Positions 56,523 through 63,945 of a stretch of 64,000 nt of DNA are shown here, piece after piece (position 1 is the first letter of the stretch; the number at the start of each line of letters is the position of its first letter). The position numbers and the translations under genes are program-made. The DNA is from Rhodococcus sp. B50 (lineage in GTDB: Bacteria > Actinomycetota > Actinomycetes > Mycobacteriales > Mycobacteriaceae): contig NZ_WPAG02000002.1 in the NCBI RefSeq assembly GCF_013602415.1, forward strand, positions 4,467,480-4,531,479, written 5' to 3'. Under the pieces are notes generated by a model. It ran no database searches. It saw nothing but the letters and a program-made list of their open reading frames with translations, and was not told where the DNA came from.

Positions 56523-57259
56523 GTCGCGGACAGCGACGAATCGCGGTAGTGCGCAAGGATCGCCGGGCGCAGAGCGTCGCGGTCGAGTGCCGACATGTCG
56601 CCGAGCGACCATTCCTGCTGCACCACACCCGAACTCCCGAAGAGTGCGATGCGATCGGCCAGTTCGAGCGCCTCGTCGATGTCGTGGGTGACGAGGACCG
56701 TCGTGAAGCCGAGATCGCGGGCGAGTTCGCCGAGCCACGACCGCAGATCGGATCGGGTGGCCGGATCGAGGGCGCTGAACGGCTCGTCGAGCAGCAGCAG
56801 CCGCGGACGCACCGCGACGGCACGGATCACCGCGATGCGCTGCGCCTGACCACCGGACAGCTGGTCGGGGTAGTAGCCGGCGAGCGAGGAGAGGCCGAAG
56901 CGTTCGAGGAGGGAATCGGCGTAGACGGTGTCGAACCGCTCGCGGTGAGCGGCGAAACGTCCACCGAAGGCGATGTTCTCGCGAACCGTCAGCCACGGCA
57001 TCAGGAAGGGCTGCTGGAAGACCATTCCCGTGTGCGGACGGTTGTCGCCCTCGGTGTCGGGCCAGTCGACGGAGCCGCGATCGAGATGATCGAGACCCGC
57101 GACGATCCGGAGCAGGGTCGACTTGCCGCTACCGCTGCTGCCGAGCACGACGAGGAACTCACCGGTCGCGATGTCCAGGTCCACTCCCTGGAGGACCGGG
57201 GCCCGACGACCGGCGAAGCTCTTGTATCCGTTCGTTATTCGTACTGCGACAGTTCCCAC
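56519..57259 (-). CDS. ABC transporter ATP-binding protein (SsuB/TauB/NrtD type)
   Basis: A 246-residue ATPase with Walker A GSSGSGKST, Q-loop VFQQPFLMPWLTVRENI, signature LSGGQAQRIAVIRA, Walker B RLLLLDEPFSALDP and the switch His in VLVTHDIDEAL. It energises the adjacent permease. Its GTG start lies 25 bases inside the upstream flavoenzyme gene and its stop overlaps the binding-protein start, so translation is tightly coupled through the operon. Confidence 0.95.
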   Translation of the reverse strand: MGTVAVRITNGYKSFAGRRAPVLQGVDLDIATGEFLVVLGSSGSGKSTLLRIVAGLDHLDRGSVDWPDTEGDNRPHTGMVFQQPFLMPWLTVRENIAFGGRFAAHRERFDTVYADSLLERFGLSSLAGYYPDQLSGGQAQRIAVIRAVAVRPRLLLLDEPFSALDPATRSDLRSWLGELARDLGFTTVLVTHDIDEALELADRIALFGSSGVVQQEWSLGDMSALDRDALRPAILAHYRDSSLSAT

Positions 57260-58284
57260 CGAAGCTGTCCTTCCGACGGCGACTGAATGGGCAGGAAAGC
57301 CGCCTCGCGGAACCGGCGGTTGGTGGCGCTCGCCGTCGCGTACCCGGCACCACCGCGCAGGGTCGCTTCGAGGCGGGTCGCGGCGACCGCGACGACCGAA
57401 CCGTCGAGACGCAGGCGGATGAACTCCGCCGGATCGATCGCGCCGGGGTCGGTGGCGAAGCGGTACAACCGCTCGCGCAGCGACTCGTAGCGGGCCGAGA
57501 GTTCTTCGTACTCACCGGTGAACTGTTCGCCGAGTCCGTGCAGGCGTGCTGCGGCCTCGGTGAGCGACGCGCGTGCGATGCCGACGCAGAACGAGGTCTG
57601 CAGCATCATGAAGGTGGGCCGGATCGAGCCGCAGAAGCCGGCGAGGTTCTCGGTGAGGATGTGCGACTGCGGGATTTGCACACCGTCGAACTTCAGGGAG
57701 GTCGACGACGTGGCACCCAGCGCGAGTAGTTCGGGCGAATCCGCGATGGTGATGCCGTCGGTGTCGGCGCGGACCACGGCGACGAGGCGATCCCCGCCCG
57801 CCGTACGGGCCGGGAAGACGATCACCGAATCGGGAAAGACGTTGGACGCCCAGTGGATCGGTCCGGTGACGGTGATTCCGTCGTCGGTCCGCTCGGCGAC
57901 GAGGGGGAGTTCGCCGAGTCCGGCGAGGTGCTTGAGGGCCGCGGCCATGGCGGTGACGCCGATCGTGCGGCCGGATGCGAGATCGTCCCGATACCGGTCG
58001 CGCAGGAATTGCGGTGCGCGATCGATGTATTCGAGTGCCATACGCTGCGCCCACAGCGAGAAACCGACGGTGAGCGATTCGGCGGCAACCTCGTCGATGA
58101 CCGCGACCATCTCGGAGAGACATTCCCCGTCCAGCCCCTTGTGGAGCAGGCCCAGTTCGCCCGTGCGGGCGATGTCGGTGCGGATGTCGGTTTCTCCGCG
58201 ATCGAGAGCAGCGGCGCGATCGCGTACGAATTCTGCGATCGCCGCGCGCTGTTGCTCGCTCGTTCGGTCAATGGCCGCGGTCAT
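57235..58284 (-). CDS. Acyl-CoA-dehydrogenase-fold flavoprotein, possible sulfur-acquisition oxidoreductase
   Basis: A 349-residue protein of the acyl-CoA dehydrogenase fold, shorter than true FadE enzymes. TEPxxGSD-type FAD contacts are weak. GPIHWASNVFPDSVIVFPAR, DGVQIPQSHILTENLAGFCG and TLRGGAGYATASATNRRFRE are recognisable. The C-terminal catalytic motif reads IQSPSEGQLRWEL, with no YEGT Glu. Such proteins next to sulfonate-type ABC genes (SfnB- or DszC-like) can be flavin monooxygenases or oxidases that release sulfur. It overlaps the ATPase gene by 25 bases and lies 7 bases after the DUF4242 gene. The assignment to sulfur metabolism rests on the leader peptide and the transporter. Confidence 0.75.
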   Translation of the reverse strand: MTAAIDRTSEQQRAAIAEFVRDRAAALDRGETDIRTDIARTGELGLLHKGLDGECLSEMVAVIDEVAAESLTVGFSLWAQRMALEYIDRAPQFLRDRYRDDLASGRTIGVTAMAAALKHLAGLGELPLVAERTDDGITVTGPIHWASNVFPDSVIVFPARTAGGDRLVAVVRADTDGITIADSPELLALGATSSTSLKFDGVQIPQSHILTENLAGFCGSIRPTFMMLQTSFCVGIARASLTEAAARLHGLGEQFTGEYEELSARYESLRERLYRFATDPGAIDPAEFIRLRLDGSVVAVAATRLEATLRGGAGYATASATNRRFREAAFLPIQSPSEGQLRWELSQYE

Positions 58285-58291
58285 CGGGTGC

Positions 58292-58807
58292 TTATCCTTC
58301 GAGGGAGTGGAGACGATCGATGGGCGTGCTGACGACCTCGCGGGCGCGGACGACCGCGGCCTCGTCGGGGGCGTTGTAGAAGCACAGGCACTTGTCCATG
58401 TCCTCGCGGACGTAGGTGCGCAGGAAGCTCACCTCGGGGACATCGGCATACTTCGGCGAGTTCGCCTTCTTGCGGGCGAGGTAGGTCTCCATGTCGATCG
58501 TGTCGGGGATGTCCCATTCGACGAGGTAACCGGCCTCGGGGCGGGTGGCCTTGATCTGATCGAGCTCGGCGCCGACGAGGCGGACCTCGTTCGGTCCGAC
58601 GACCTCCGCGACCTCGAGGGAGGCGGACTCGAGCTGGGCGGGGCGGCACGCGTCGAACTCGGCGATCGCGAACACACGCGTGCCGCCGGTGGTGACCTGC
58701 GATTCGATCAGTTCGCCGCCGGCAGCGACGACAGCGTCGTCGAAAGCCTTGATGGCAGCCTCGGCCTGGCCCTCGGTGGGTACGAGTTCGTAGAGATACA
58801 GCGACAT
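58292..58807 (-). CDS. DUF4242 domain protein
   Basis: A 171-residue soluble protein. The C-terminal 80 residues (PEVSFLRTYVREDMDKCLCF, then YNAPDEAAVVRAREVVSTPI) match DUF4242, whose Streptomyces member SCO4226 is a nickel-binding ferredoxin-like protein. The first 80 (YLYELVPTEGQAEAAIKAFD) look like a second ferredoxin-like half. Two cysteines sit in DKCLCF. The ATG has GGAAGGTGACCCC upstream. It is the first full gene after the cysteine leader and attenuator. Metal binding here is untested; its job in the operon is not known. Confidence 0.82.
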   Translation of the reverse strand: MSLYLYELVPTEGQAEAAIKAFDDAVVAAGGELIESQVTTGGTRVFAIAEFDACRPAQLESASLEVAEVVGPNEVRLVGAELDQIKATRPEAGYLVEWDIPDTIDMETYLARKKANSPKYADVPEVSFLRTYVREDMDKCLCFYNAPDEAAVVRAREVVSTPIDRLHSLEG

Positions 58808-58841
58808 GGGGTCACCTTCCGGGAAGAGCGGGTTGGAACTG

Positions 58842-58925
58842 TGACCGGTCCGGGCGCGACGGGGCCCCGCTTCGTCTTCGGACGGGGCGACTACGACATG
58901 CGGCGCGCGCAGACGAAGCCGGTCA
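58842..58925 (-). promoter_or_regulatory. Attenuator region: nested alternative hairpins after the leader peptide
   Basis: Between the leader stop and the DUF4242 start are inverted repeats that can pair in more than one way. TGACCGG (leader stop, 58925-58919) pairs with CCGGTCA (58848-58842). GCTTCGTCT (58919-58911) pairs with AGACGAAGC (58877-58869). A competing GCCCCG...CGGGGC hairpin lies around 58865-58888. Ribosome position on the leader would decide which forms, the logic of a cysteine-sensing attenuator. The exact terminator is not identified. Confidence 0.6.
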
Positions 58926-59015
58926 GAGAGGGGAGCGACAACACGCAGCAGTCGACACCCGCACGAGATCCACGTGCAGGCGGCGAGTCAGAAGGCTGCG
59001 TGTCACGTGCTCCAC
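58923..59015 (-). CDS. Leader peptide with tandem Cys codons (cysteine-attenuator type)
   Basis: A 30-codon frame from GTG at 59015 encodes MEHVTRSLLTRRLHVDLVRV followed by STAACCRSPL-stop. RRxHVDLxRVSxxxC is the signature of the small leader peptides found before sulfur-assimilation genes in many actinobacteria; mycobacterial examples attenuate operons in response to cysteine. The two adjacent TGT codons are residues 25-26. TATTCA lies 7 bases before the GTG, so the mRNA is leaderless and the peptide is translated first. It is 115 bases upstream of the DUF4242-flavoenzyme-ABC operon, in the same direction. Confidence 0.85.
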   Translation of the reverse strand: MEHVTRSLLTRRLHVDLVRVSTAACCRSPL

Positions 59016-59025
59016 CGTACTGTGA

Positions 59026-59043
59026 ATAGAACGGTCTGTCTAT
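59026..59043. promoter_or_regulatory. TetR-type operator over the leader promoter
   Basis: ATAGA-ACGGTCTG-TCTAT has perfect 5-base arms and overlaps the TATTCA -10 of the leader transcript (59028-59023). It also lies 27 bases before the divergent TetR start, so one protein could control both directions. Confidence 0.6.
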
Positions 59044-59069
59044 CGCGCCGTGTCCGTTACCCTGGGTAC

Positions 59070-59705
59070 GTGCGTACGTCCGTCGAGAGTTCTGCAACCG
59101 GTTCTCCGGAGGGCACGGCCGAGCCGAAGGGGACGGCCGAGTCCTCGCCGTCCAAGCCCTCGCCCGCCGCGCGTCTGCTCGACACCGCGAGCAGGCTCTT
59201 CGCCGAACACGGCATCCGTGCGGTGGGGATCGACCGCATCCTCGCCGAGGCCGGCGTCGCCCGTGCGAGCCTCTACTCGTCGTACGGGTCGAAGGACGCA
59301 CTGGTGCTCGCGTATCTGAACGATCTCGACCGGCGTGACCGGCAGCGATGGCACGCCGCCGTCGAACCGCTCGACGATCCGATCGCGAAGATCCTCACCT
59401 TCTTCGATCTCGCGATGCAGTCGGCGCCGAAGAAGAACTTCCGGGGATGCCAGTACGCCAACGCCGCGACGGAGTTTCCGCAGGAGTCCCTCGAACCGGT
59501 ACTCGCACACCGGAAATGGCTGAATTCGACGCTCATCGACCTGCTGAATCTCGCCGGGGCGACCGAATCCGAGGTCGTGGCCCGGCGCGTGCAACTGATC
59601 TACGACGGTGCCCTGTCGGGCAGCAAGTTCGAGCACGCCGTCGAACCGATCCGGTTCGGCCGCGCCATGGCAGCAGCGACCGTCGAGGCGCACCTCCGCC
59701 GCTGA
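59070..59705 (+). CDS. TetR-family regulator divergent from the cysteine-leader operon
   Basis: A 211-residue TetR protein. The helix-turn-helix is in IDRILAEAGVARASLYSSYG, and the ligand domain carries KKNFRGCQYANAATEFPQES, the GC(P/Q)(F/Y)xNA motif of the YxaF/LmrA-like branch. The GTG at 59070 has TACCCT 6 bases upstream (leaderless). An N-terminal Ser/Pro/Glu-rich tail of about 30 residues is longer than usual. It is divergent from the leader and operon across a palindrome, and is the likely second layer of control besides cysteine attenuation. The single cysteine in GCQY could be redox-sensitive (speculative). Confidence 0.9.
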   Translation: MRTSVESSATGSPEGTAEPKGTAESSPSKPSPAARLLDTASRLFAEHGIRAVGIDRILAEAGVARASLYSSYGSKDALVLAYLNDLDRRDRQRWHAAVEPLDDPIAKILTFFDLAMQSAPKKNFRGCQYANAATEFPQESLEPVLAHRKWLNSTLIDLLNLAGATESEVVARRVQLIYDGALSGSKFEHAVEPIRFGRAMAAATVEAHLRR

Positions 59706-59730
59706 CCGACGGCCCGTGTCGCCTGCGGAC

Positions 59731-60849
59731 TCAGCCTGCGGAGTTGCTCCGCTGCTGCGTGTTCCGCTCAGGGGTGGCAGTGTTCAGGGGGCGCGGTACG
59801 AGAGCACGGAAACACACGCTTGCCAGGACGAAGGTGCCGAGTGTTCCCAGCACCGCGGCCACGCCCGTCGAACCGGGGCGGCCGTCGATCGTGTAGTCGG
59901 CGAGCGCGCTGTCGGCGAGTCGGTGCTCCTCGACGTCCTGTGCCATGCAGTCGCCCGAGAGGTCGTCGGCGAGCGTGTCGATCTCGCAGCCGCGCGTGGT
60001 GGCCACTTCGAGAGCGCCGGGGGTGTCGACGGCGAGCGGTGCCAGGATCCCCGCCACGACGAGTGAGGTGAACGCCAGGCCCACGAACAGCGTGCCTCGG
60101 GCGCGCGGGCGCGGAGGCGGCGGCGGGGATGCATTCGCGTCGAGGGGGTTGACCGGCAGTCGCGTGAGATGGACGGACTCAGGGGAGACGCGCGCGACGG
60201 CTAGTACCACGGCGGCCGTCACCAGGCCTTCGACCATCCCGACCGGAACGTGCGTCGCATAGAGGAACCCGATGTTCGACACCGGCACCGTGGAGGTGCC
60301 GCCGAGTGCGTATTCGACGACGAAGCCCGTCACCGCGGCGAGGACCGAGACGAACCCGCCGACGAACGAAACCAGGCCGAGCGTGACGAACGGCCGAATG
60401 CCACGGTGCTCGCACAGTGCGCGCAGCGCCGTCGCGGTGAGAAAACCGGCGGCGACAGCGACGAGCACCATGTTGGTGACGTTGGCGCCCAGCGCCGACA
60501 GGCCCCCGTCGGCGAAGACGAAGGCCTGCACCACCAGGACGATCGTCAGCGCGACCGCGCCCACGAACGGGCCGAGCAGGATCGCCGCGAGCGCGCCGCC
60601 CACGACGTGCCCGCTGACCTCCGGCAGGACCGGCACGTCGACCACCTGCAGGGCGAACAGCAGGGCGCAGACCGCCGCCGCCGTCGGCACCATCCGCTTG
60701 TTCAGGTCGCTGCGCGCATACCAGGCGGCGATGCTGATCCCGATCACGGCGATGACGAAGAACCACGCCGATGCGCGGTCGGCGATCAGGCCGTCGCCCA
60801 TGTGCAGGGCGAGGACGTCGGTGCCGGCAAACCCACTCGTATCGACCAT
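59731..60849 (-). CDS. CbiM/NikM-like energy-coupling-factor permease, nickel/cobalt S component
   Basis: A 372-residue membrane protein with a CbiM domain: LHMGDGLIADRASAWFFVIA, VSGHVVGGALAAILLGPFVG and GGLSALGANVTNMVL. A Pro-rich cytoplasmic linker and a C-terminal pair of helices with a degenerate CbiN/PDGLE-like segment (TPGALEVATT) follow. Classical CbiM needs a free N-terminal Met-His for metal binding (MHIxDG); here LHMGDG starts at residue 15. The energising CbiO/CbiQ genes are not adjacent. The ATG start has GAGAGGGACATCGGAG upstream. No cobalamin riboswitch was seen. Convergent with the TetR gene. Confidence 0.82.
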   Translation of the reverse strand: MVDTSGFAGTDVLALHMGDGLIADRASAWFFVIAVIGISIAAWYARSDLNKRMVPTAAAVCALLFALQVVDVPVLPEVSGHVVGGALAAILLGPFVGAVALTIVLVVQAFVFADGGLSALGANVTNMVLVAVAAGFLTATALRALCEHRGIRPFVTLGLVSFVGGFVSVLAAVTGFVVEYALGGTSTVPVSNIGFLYATHVPVGMVEGLVTAAVVLAVARVSPESVHLTRLPVNPLDANASPPPPPRPRARGTLFVGLAFTSLVVAGILAPLAVDTPGALEVATTRGCEIDTLADDLSGDCMAQDVEEHRLADSALADYTIDGRPGSTGVAAVLGTLGTFVLASVCFRALVPRPLNTATPERNTQQRSNSAG

Positions 60850-60982
60850 CTCCGATGTCCCTCTCGCCGACGGAGCGCTCTGCGGCGAAGGCTAGTACCG
60901 GCACGCGGTATGTGGAGGGTTTTCGGGTGCCCAGTGGGACGAAACCGCGGGTCGGAATCGCCACCTGTTCTATGTTCGGTGC

Positions 60983-62209
60983 ATGTACGAGTGGTCCGAC
61001 ACAGACCTCATGTTCCGCGATGCACTGCGCGGATTCATAGAGAAGGAAATCCGTCCGCACGTCGACAGTCTCGAGTCGGGAGAATTGCCGCCGTACGACA
61101 TCATCCGGAAGTTGTACGCGACTTTCGGCATCGACGAGATGGCTCGCGAGTCGCTCGACCTTGCCCTCGCGAAAGAGGAACGCGGAGAGAAGTCTTCGGG
61201 GTCGTCCGGGGGTACCGGCGGGTCGCCGGGGATGGCGGCGTTGCTCAACATCGAGATCGCCGGGGTCAGTCTCGGGCTCATCGCCTCGCTCGGCGTCAGC
61301 CTCGGCCTGACCGCGGGGACGATCCGCAGCCGCGGAACCCTCGCGCAGAAGAAGCGGTGGTTGCCGGAGCTGGTGACCTTCGAGAAGGTCGGCGCATGGG
61401 CTATCACCGAACCCGATTCGGGCTCCGATGCGTTCGGTGGGATGAAGACGACGGTGCGCCGCGACGGGGAGGATTACATCCTCAACGGGCAGAAGACCTT
61501 CATCACCAACGGTCCGTACGCCGACGTGATCATCGTGTACGCGAAACTCGACGAGGGGGATCCCTCGGTGGATCGCCGCGACCGCAAGGTGCTCGCATTC
61601 GTGCTGGACAAGGGCATGGAGGGACTCACCCAGAGCCCGCCCTTCAAGAAGATGGGCATGAATTCCTCGCCGACGGGAGAGTTGTTCTTCGACAACGTGC
61701 GCCTGACCCGCGATCGGTTGCTCGGGGAGACCGAGGAGGGTGGCCGCAGCGACGGCAAGGACAGCGCACGGGAATCGTTCGCCACCGAGCGTATCGGCAT
61801 CGCCTATCTGGCTCTGGGCATCATCGAGCAGTGCCTGAAGCTGTGCACCGAGTATGCGAAGTCGCGGAAGCTGTGGGGCAAGGAGATCGCGCAGTTCCAG
61901 TTGATCCAGCTCAAGCTTGCCGAGATGGAGATCGCGCGAGTGAACGTTCGCAACATGGTCTTCAGCGCCATCGAACGCACGCAGGCGGGAAAGCCGGTGA
62001 GCCTGTCGGAGGCGTCCGCGATGAAGCTGTACTCGTCGCGGGCGGCGACCGAGGTGGCGATGGAGGCCGTGCAGTTGTTCGGTGGGAACGGATACATGGC
62101 CGAATATCGCGTGGAACAACTCGCCCGGGATGCGAAATCGCTGATGATCTACGCCGGGAGTAACGAAATTCAGGTAACACATATCGCGAGGGGATTACTC
62201 GCACAGTAA
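60983..62209 (+). CDS. Acyl-CoA dehydrogenase
   Basis: A 408-residue dehydrogenase with WAITEPDSGSDAFGGMKTTV, LNGQKTFITNGPYADVI, QLFGGNGYMAEYRVEQLARD and the end LMIYAGSNEIQVTHIARGLL. The MCAD-type catalytic Glu position is alanine (YAGSNE), so the base must be elsewhere or the substrate unusual. A Gly/Ser-rich insert (KSSGSSGGTGGSPG) lies at about residue 70-83. TATGTT is 6 bases before the ATG, a leaderless arrangement. It is divergent from the CbiM gene and followed by a TetR gene 168 bases later, likely its regulator. Confidence 0.92.
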   Translation: MYEWSDTDLMFRDALRGFIEKEIRPHVDSLESGELPPYDIIRKLYATFGIDEMARESLDLALAKEERGEKSSGSSGGTGGSPGMAALLNIEIAGVSLGLIASLGVSLGLTAGTIRSRGTLAQKKRWLPELVTFEKVGAWAITEPDSGSDAFGGMKTTVRRDGEDYILNGQKTFITNGPYADVIIVYAKLDEGDPSVDRRDRKVLAFVLDKGMEGLTQSPPFKKMGMNSSPTGELFFDNVRLTRDRLLGETEEGGRSDGKDSARESFATERIGIAYLALGIIEQCLKLCTEYAKSRKLWGKEIAQFQLIQLKLAEMEIARVNVRNMVFSAIERTQAGKPVSLSEASAMKLYSSRAATEVAMEAVQLFGGNGYMAEYRVEQLARDAKSLMIYAGSNEIQVTHIARGLLAQ

Positions 62210-62377
62210 CCCCTGGATATCACCGCTCGAAACACGCAAAAGGGACAAATGCCGGGTAGGGGGATGACAATTCGCCCGGTGTGTCGACTATTGTTCGCCA
62301 TGAGAAAAGTTATGCCGGTCACCGACGAGGGGAGTGACCGGTTCCAGAGGGGAATCCGAGCGGAAATCGGGGGAGCG

Positions 62378-63130
62378 ATGTACGCGGAACGAAAGGGCGG
62401 CGAAAAGCCGCCGGTCACGACGGACGGTCGGAGCGCTCGTGCAGAGCGCACCCGGCAGGCCGTCATAGAGGCTCATATCGCGCTCATCCGGGCGGGAGAG
62501 CTCAAACCCACAGGGGCGCAGATCGCCTCGCGGGCCGGGGTGTCCCTGCGATCGCTGTGGGGACACTTCGGCGATCTCGAGACGTTGTTCGCCGCAACCG
62601 GCGCCGAACTCATGCGGCGCCAGGACGACGCCTACGAGCCGATCGACCCGTCGCTGCCGCTCGAGGAGCGGATCGACGCCTACTGCAAGCAGCGGGCGGA
62701 ACTGCTCGAATACATCGCGCCGTTCGCGCGGTCGTCCGAGATCCGCGCGCCGTTCTCGCGGGAGTTGCAGCGCAATCGCGTGCGTTATCTCGACCGGGCG
62801 CGGTACGAGATCAGGGCGTTGTTCGCCGACCAGTTCGAGGGGGTCGACGACACCGTCCGGACCCACATCGAGAATCTGCTGGGAGTGTCGACGACCTGGC
62901 CGACCTGGGTGTCGCTGCGGGACGTACTGCGACTGTCCGTGCCCGAAGCCGTCGAGGTCATGAAGCGGGCGGTGTCGGCGCTGCTGATGGAAGCCTCCGG
63001 TGCCGGCCGGCAGCAGGCGGTCGCCCGCGCTGCGCAGGAGAAAGCGGCGATGGTGCCGCACCGGATCGCTCCGCAGTCCCGGACTGCAGCGACGATGACG
63101 CCACGCGAACAGGTCGTCGTCCCGGCCTGA
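62378..63130 (+). CDS. TetR-family transcriptional regulator
   Basis: A 250-residue TetR regulator with its helix-turn-helix in GAQIASRAGVSLRSLWGHFG and a ligand domain running to about residue 200, then a Gln/Ala/Arg-rich C-terminal tail. The ATG at 62378 follows GGGGGAGCG. An in-frame ATG at 62300 with TATTGT 6 bases before it could give a leaderless, 276-residue form, but that segment has poor codon bias. It lies downstream of the acyl-CoA dehydrogenase and is convergent with the hydrolase gene. A 12-base GC palindrome (63136-63147) separates the ends. Confidence 0.85.
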   Translation: MYAERKGGEKPPVTTDGRSARAERTRQAVIEAHIALIRAGELKPTGAQIASRAGVSLRSLWGHFGDLETLFAATGAELMRRQDDAYEPIDPSLPLEERIDAYCKQRAELLEYIAPFARSSEIRAPFSRELQRNRVRYLDRARYEIRALFADQFEGVDDTVRTHIENLLGVSTTWPTWVSLRDVLRLSVPEAVEVMKRAVSALLMEASGAGRQQAVARAAQEKAAMVPHRIAPQSRTAATMTPREQVVVPA

Positions 63131-63147
63131 GCAGGCCGGCGCGCCGG

Positions 63148-63945
63148 TCAGTTCAGGCGTGCGCGTGCCGAGAGAAAGGTCTCGACCGCAGGTAGTGCGG
63201 CCGAGACCGTCTCGGCATGATCCACCCCGCGCAGGATCGCGAGTCGCGCACCGGGCACGGTGCGCGACAACGCGCGGGTGTCCTCCACACGCAGGCGGTC
63301 CTCCGACCCGACGACGGCGAGGACGGGCACGTCGATGCCGGCCAGCGTGTCGTCGTCGATCCCCGGTTCCCGATCCGACCGGCGGAAGTAGGCGGCGAGG
63401 GCACGCGCGTCGTTCTTCAGGAACGCCGAGCGTGTCGCGGGATCGACAGGACTGCGACGCCGTTCTTCCCAGGCACGGACGAAACCGTCCATGCCGTCGC
63501 GTTCGAGCACGTCGACTGTGCCGGGGAAGAACATCGCGTCCATCGATCCCTCTTGGGGCCGGGCGCTCCCACCGAGCAGGGTCAGGCTCGCCAGCCGCTC
63601 GGGGGCTGCGACGGCCAGCGCGAGTCCCGCACGGGCACCGAACGAATAGCCGACGTAGTGCACCCGGTCGGCCCCTGCTGCGTCCAGAACGGCGAGCAGA
63701 TCCCCGACGATCGCGTCCATCGCGTAGGCGTCCTCGTCGTGAGGGGTGTCGCTGCGGCCGTGTCCACGCAGATCGGGCATGACCAGCCGGAAATCCCCAC
63801 CGAGCGCCTTCACGTAACCGAATGCTTTCCACACCGCCGACGACAGTGCACTGCCGTGGACGAGCAGAACCGCCGGTGACTCCTCCGCGCCCGCCGTGGT
63901 GAACCGGATCCGGGTGCCGTCGGCGGGATTCGTCGCGTGGTTCAT
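63148..63945 (-). CDS. Alpha/beta hydrolase
   Basis: A 265-residue alpha/beta hydrolase with the oxyanion HGSALSSAVW, the nucleophile serine in YVGYSFGARAGLAL, the acid Asp in VVGSEDRLRVED and the catalytic His in RGVDHAETVS. Length is normal for esterases, epoxide hydrolase-like and meta-cleavage-type enzymes; the substrate cannot be told. The ATG at 63945 begins MNHATNPADGTRIRFTTAG. The remaining 55 bases of the window hold no recognisable gene. Confidence 0.9.
   Translation of the reverse strand: MNHATNPADGTRIRFTTAGAEESPAVLLVHGSALSSAVWKAFGYVKALGGDFRLVMPDLRGHGRSDTPHDEDAYAMDAIVGDLLAVLDAAGADRVHYVGYSFGARAGLALAVAAPERLASLTLLGGSARPQEGSMDAMFFPGTVDVLERDGMDGFVRAWEERRRSPVDPATRSAFLKNDARALAAYFRRSDREPGIDDDTLAGIDVPVLAVVGSEDRLRVEDTRALSRTVPGARLAILRGVDHAETVSAALPAVETFLSARARLN

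Noticed and set aside
60850..60982. Cobalamin or NiCo riboswitch before the CbiM-like gene
   Set aside because: No B12-box-like sequence or NiCo consensus was seen in the 133-base gap, which also holds the divergent fadE promoter.
60179..62182. Long opposing frames over the CbiM and acyl-CoA dehydrogenase genes
   Set aside because: Low-complexity Arg/Gly/His-rich translations typical of non-coding frames; the genes on the other strand carry clear domains.
63136..63147. CCGGCGCGCCGG palindrome between the last two genes as a terminator
   Set aside because: Almost no loop and a short stem; it could equally be a chance GC palindrome, so it is noted only in the neighbouring gene entry.
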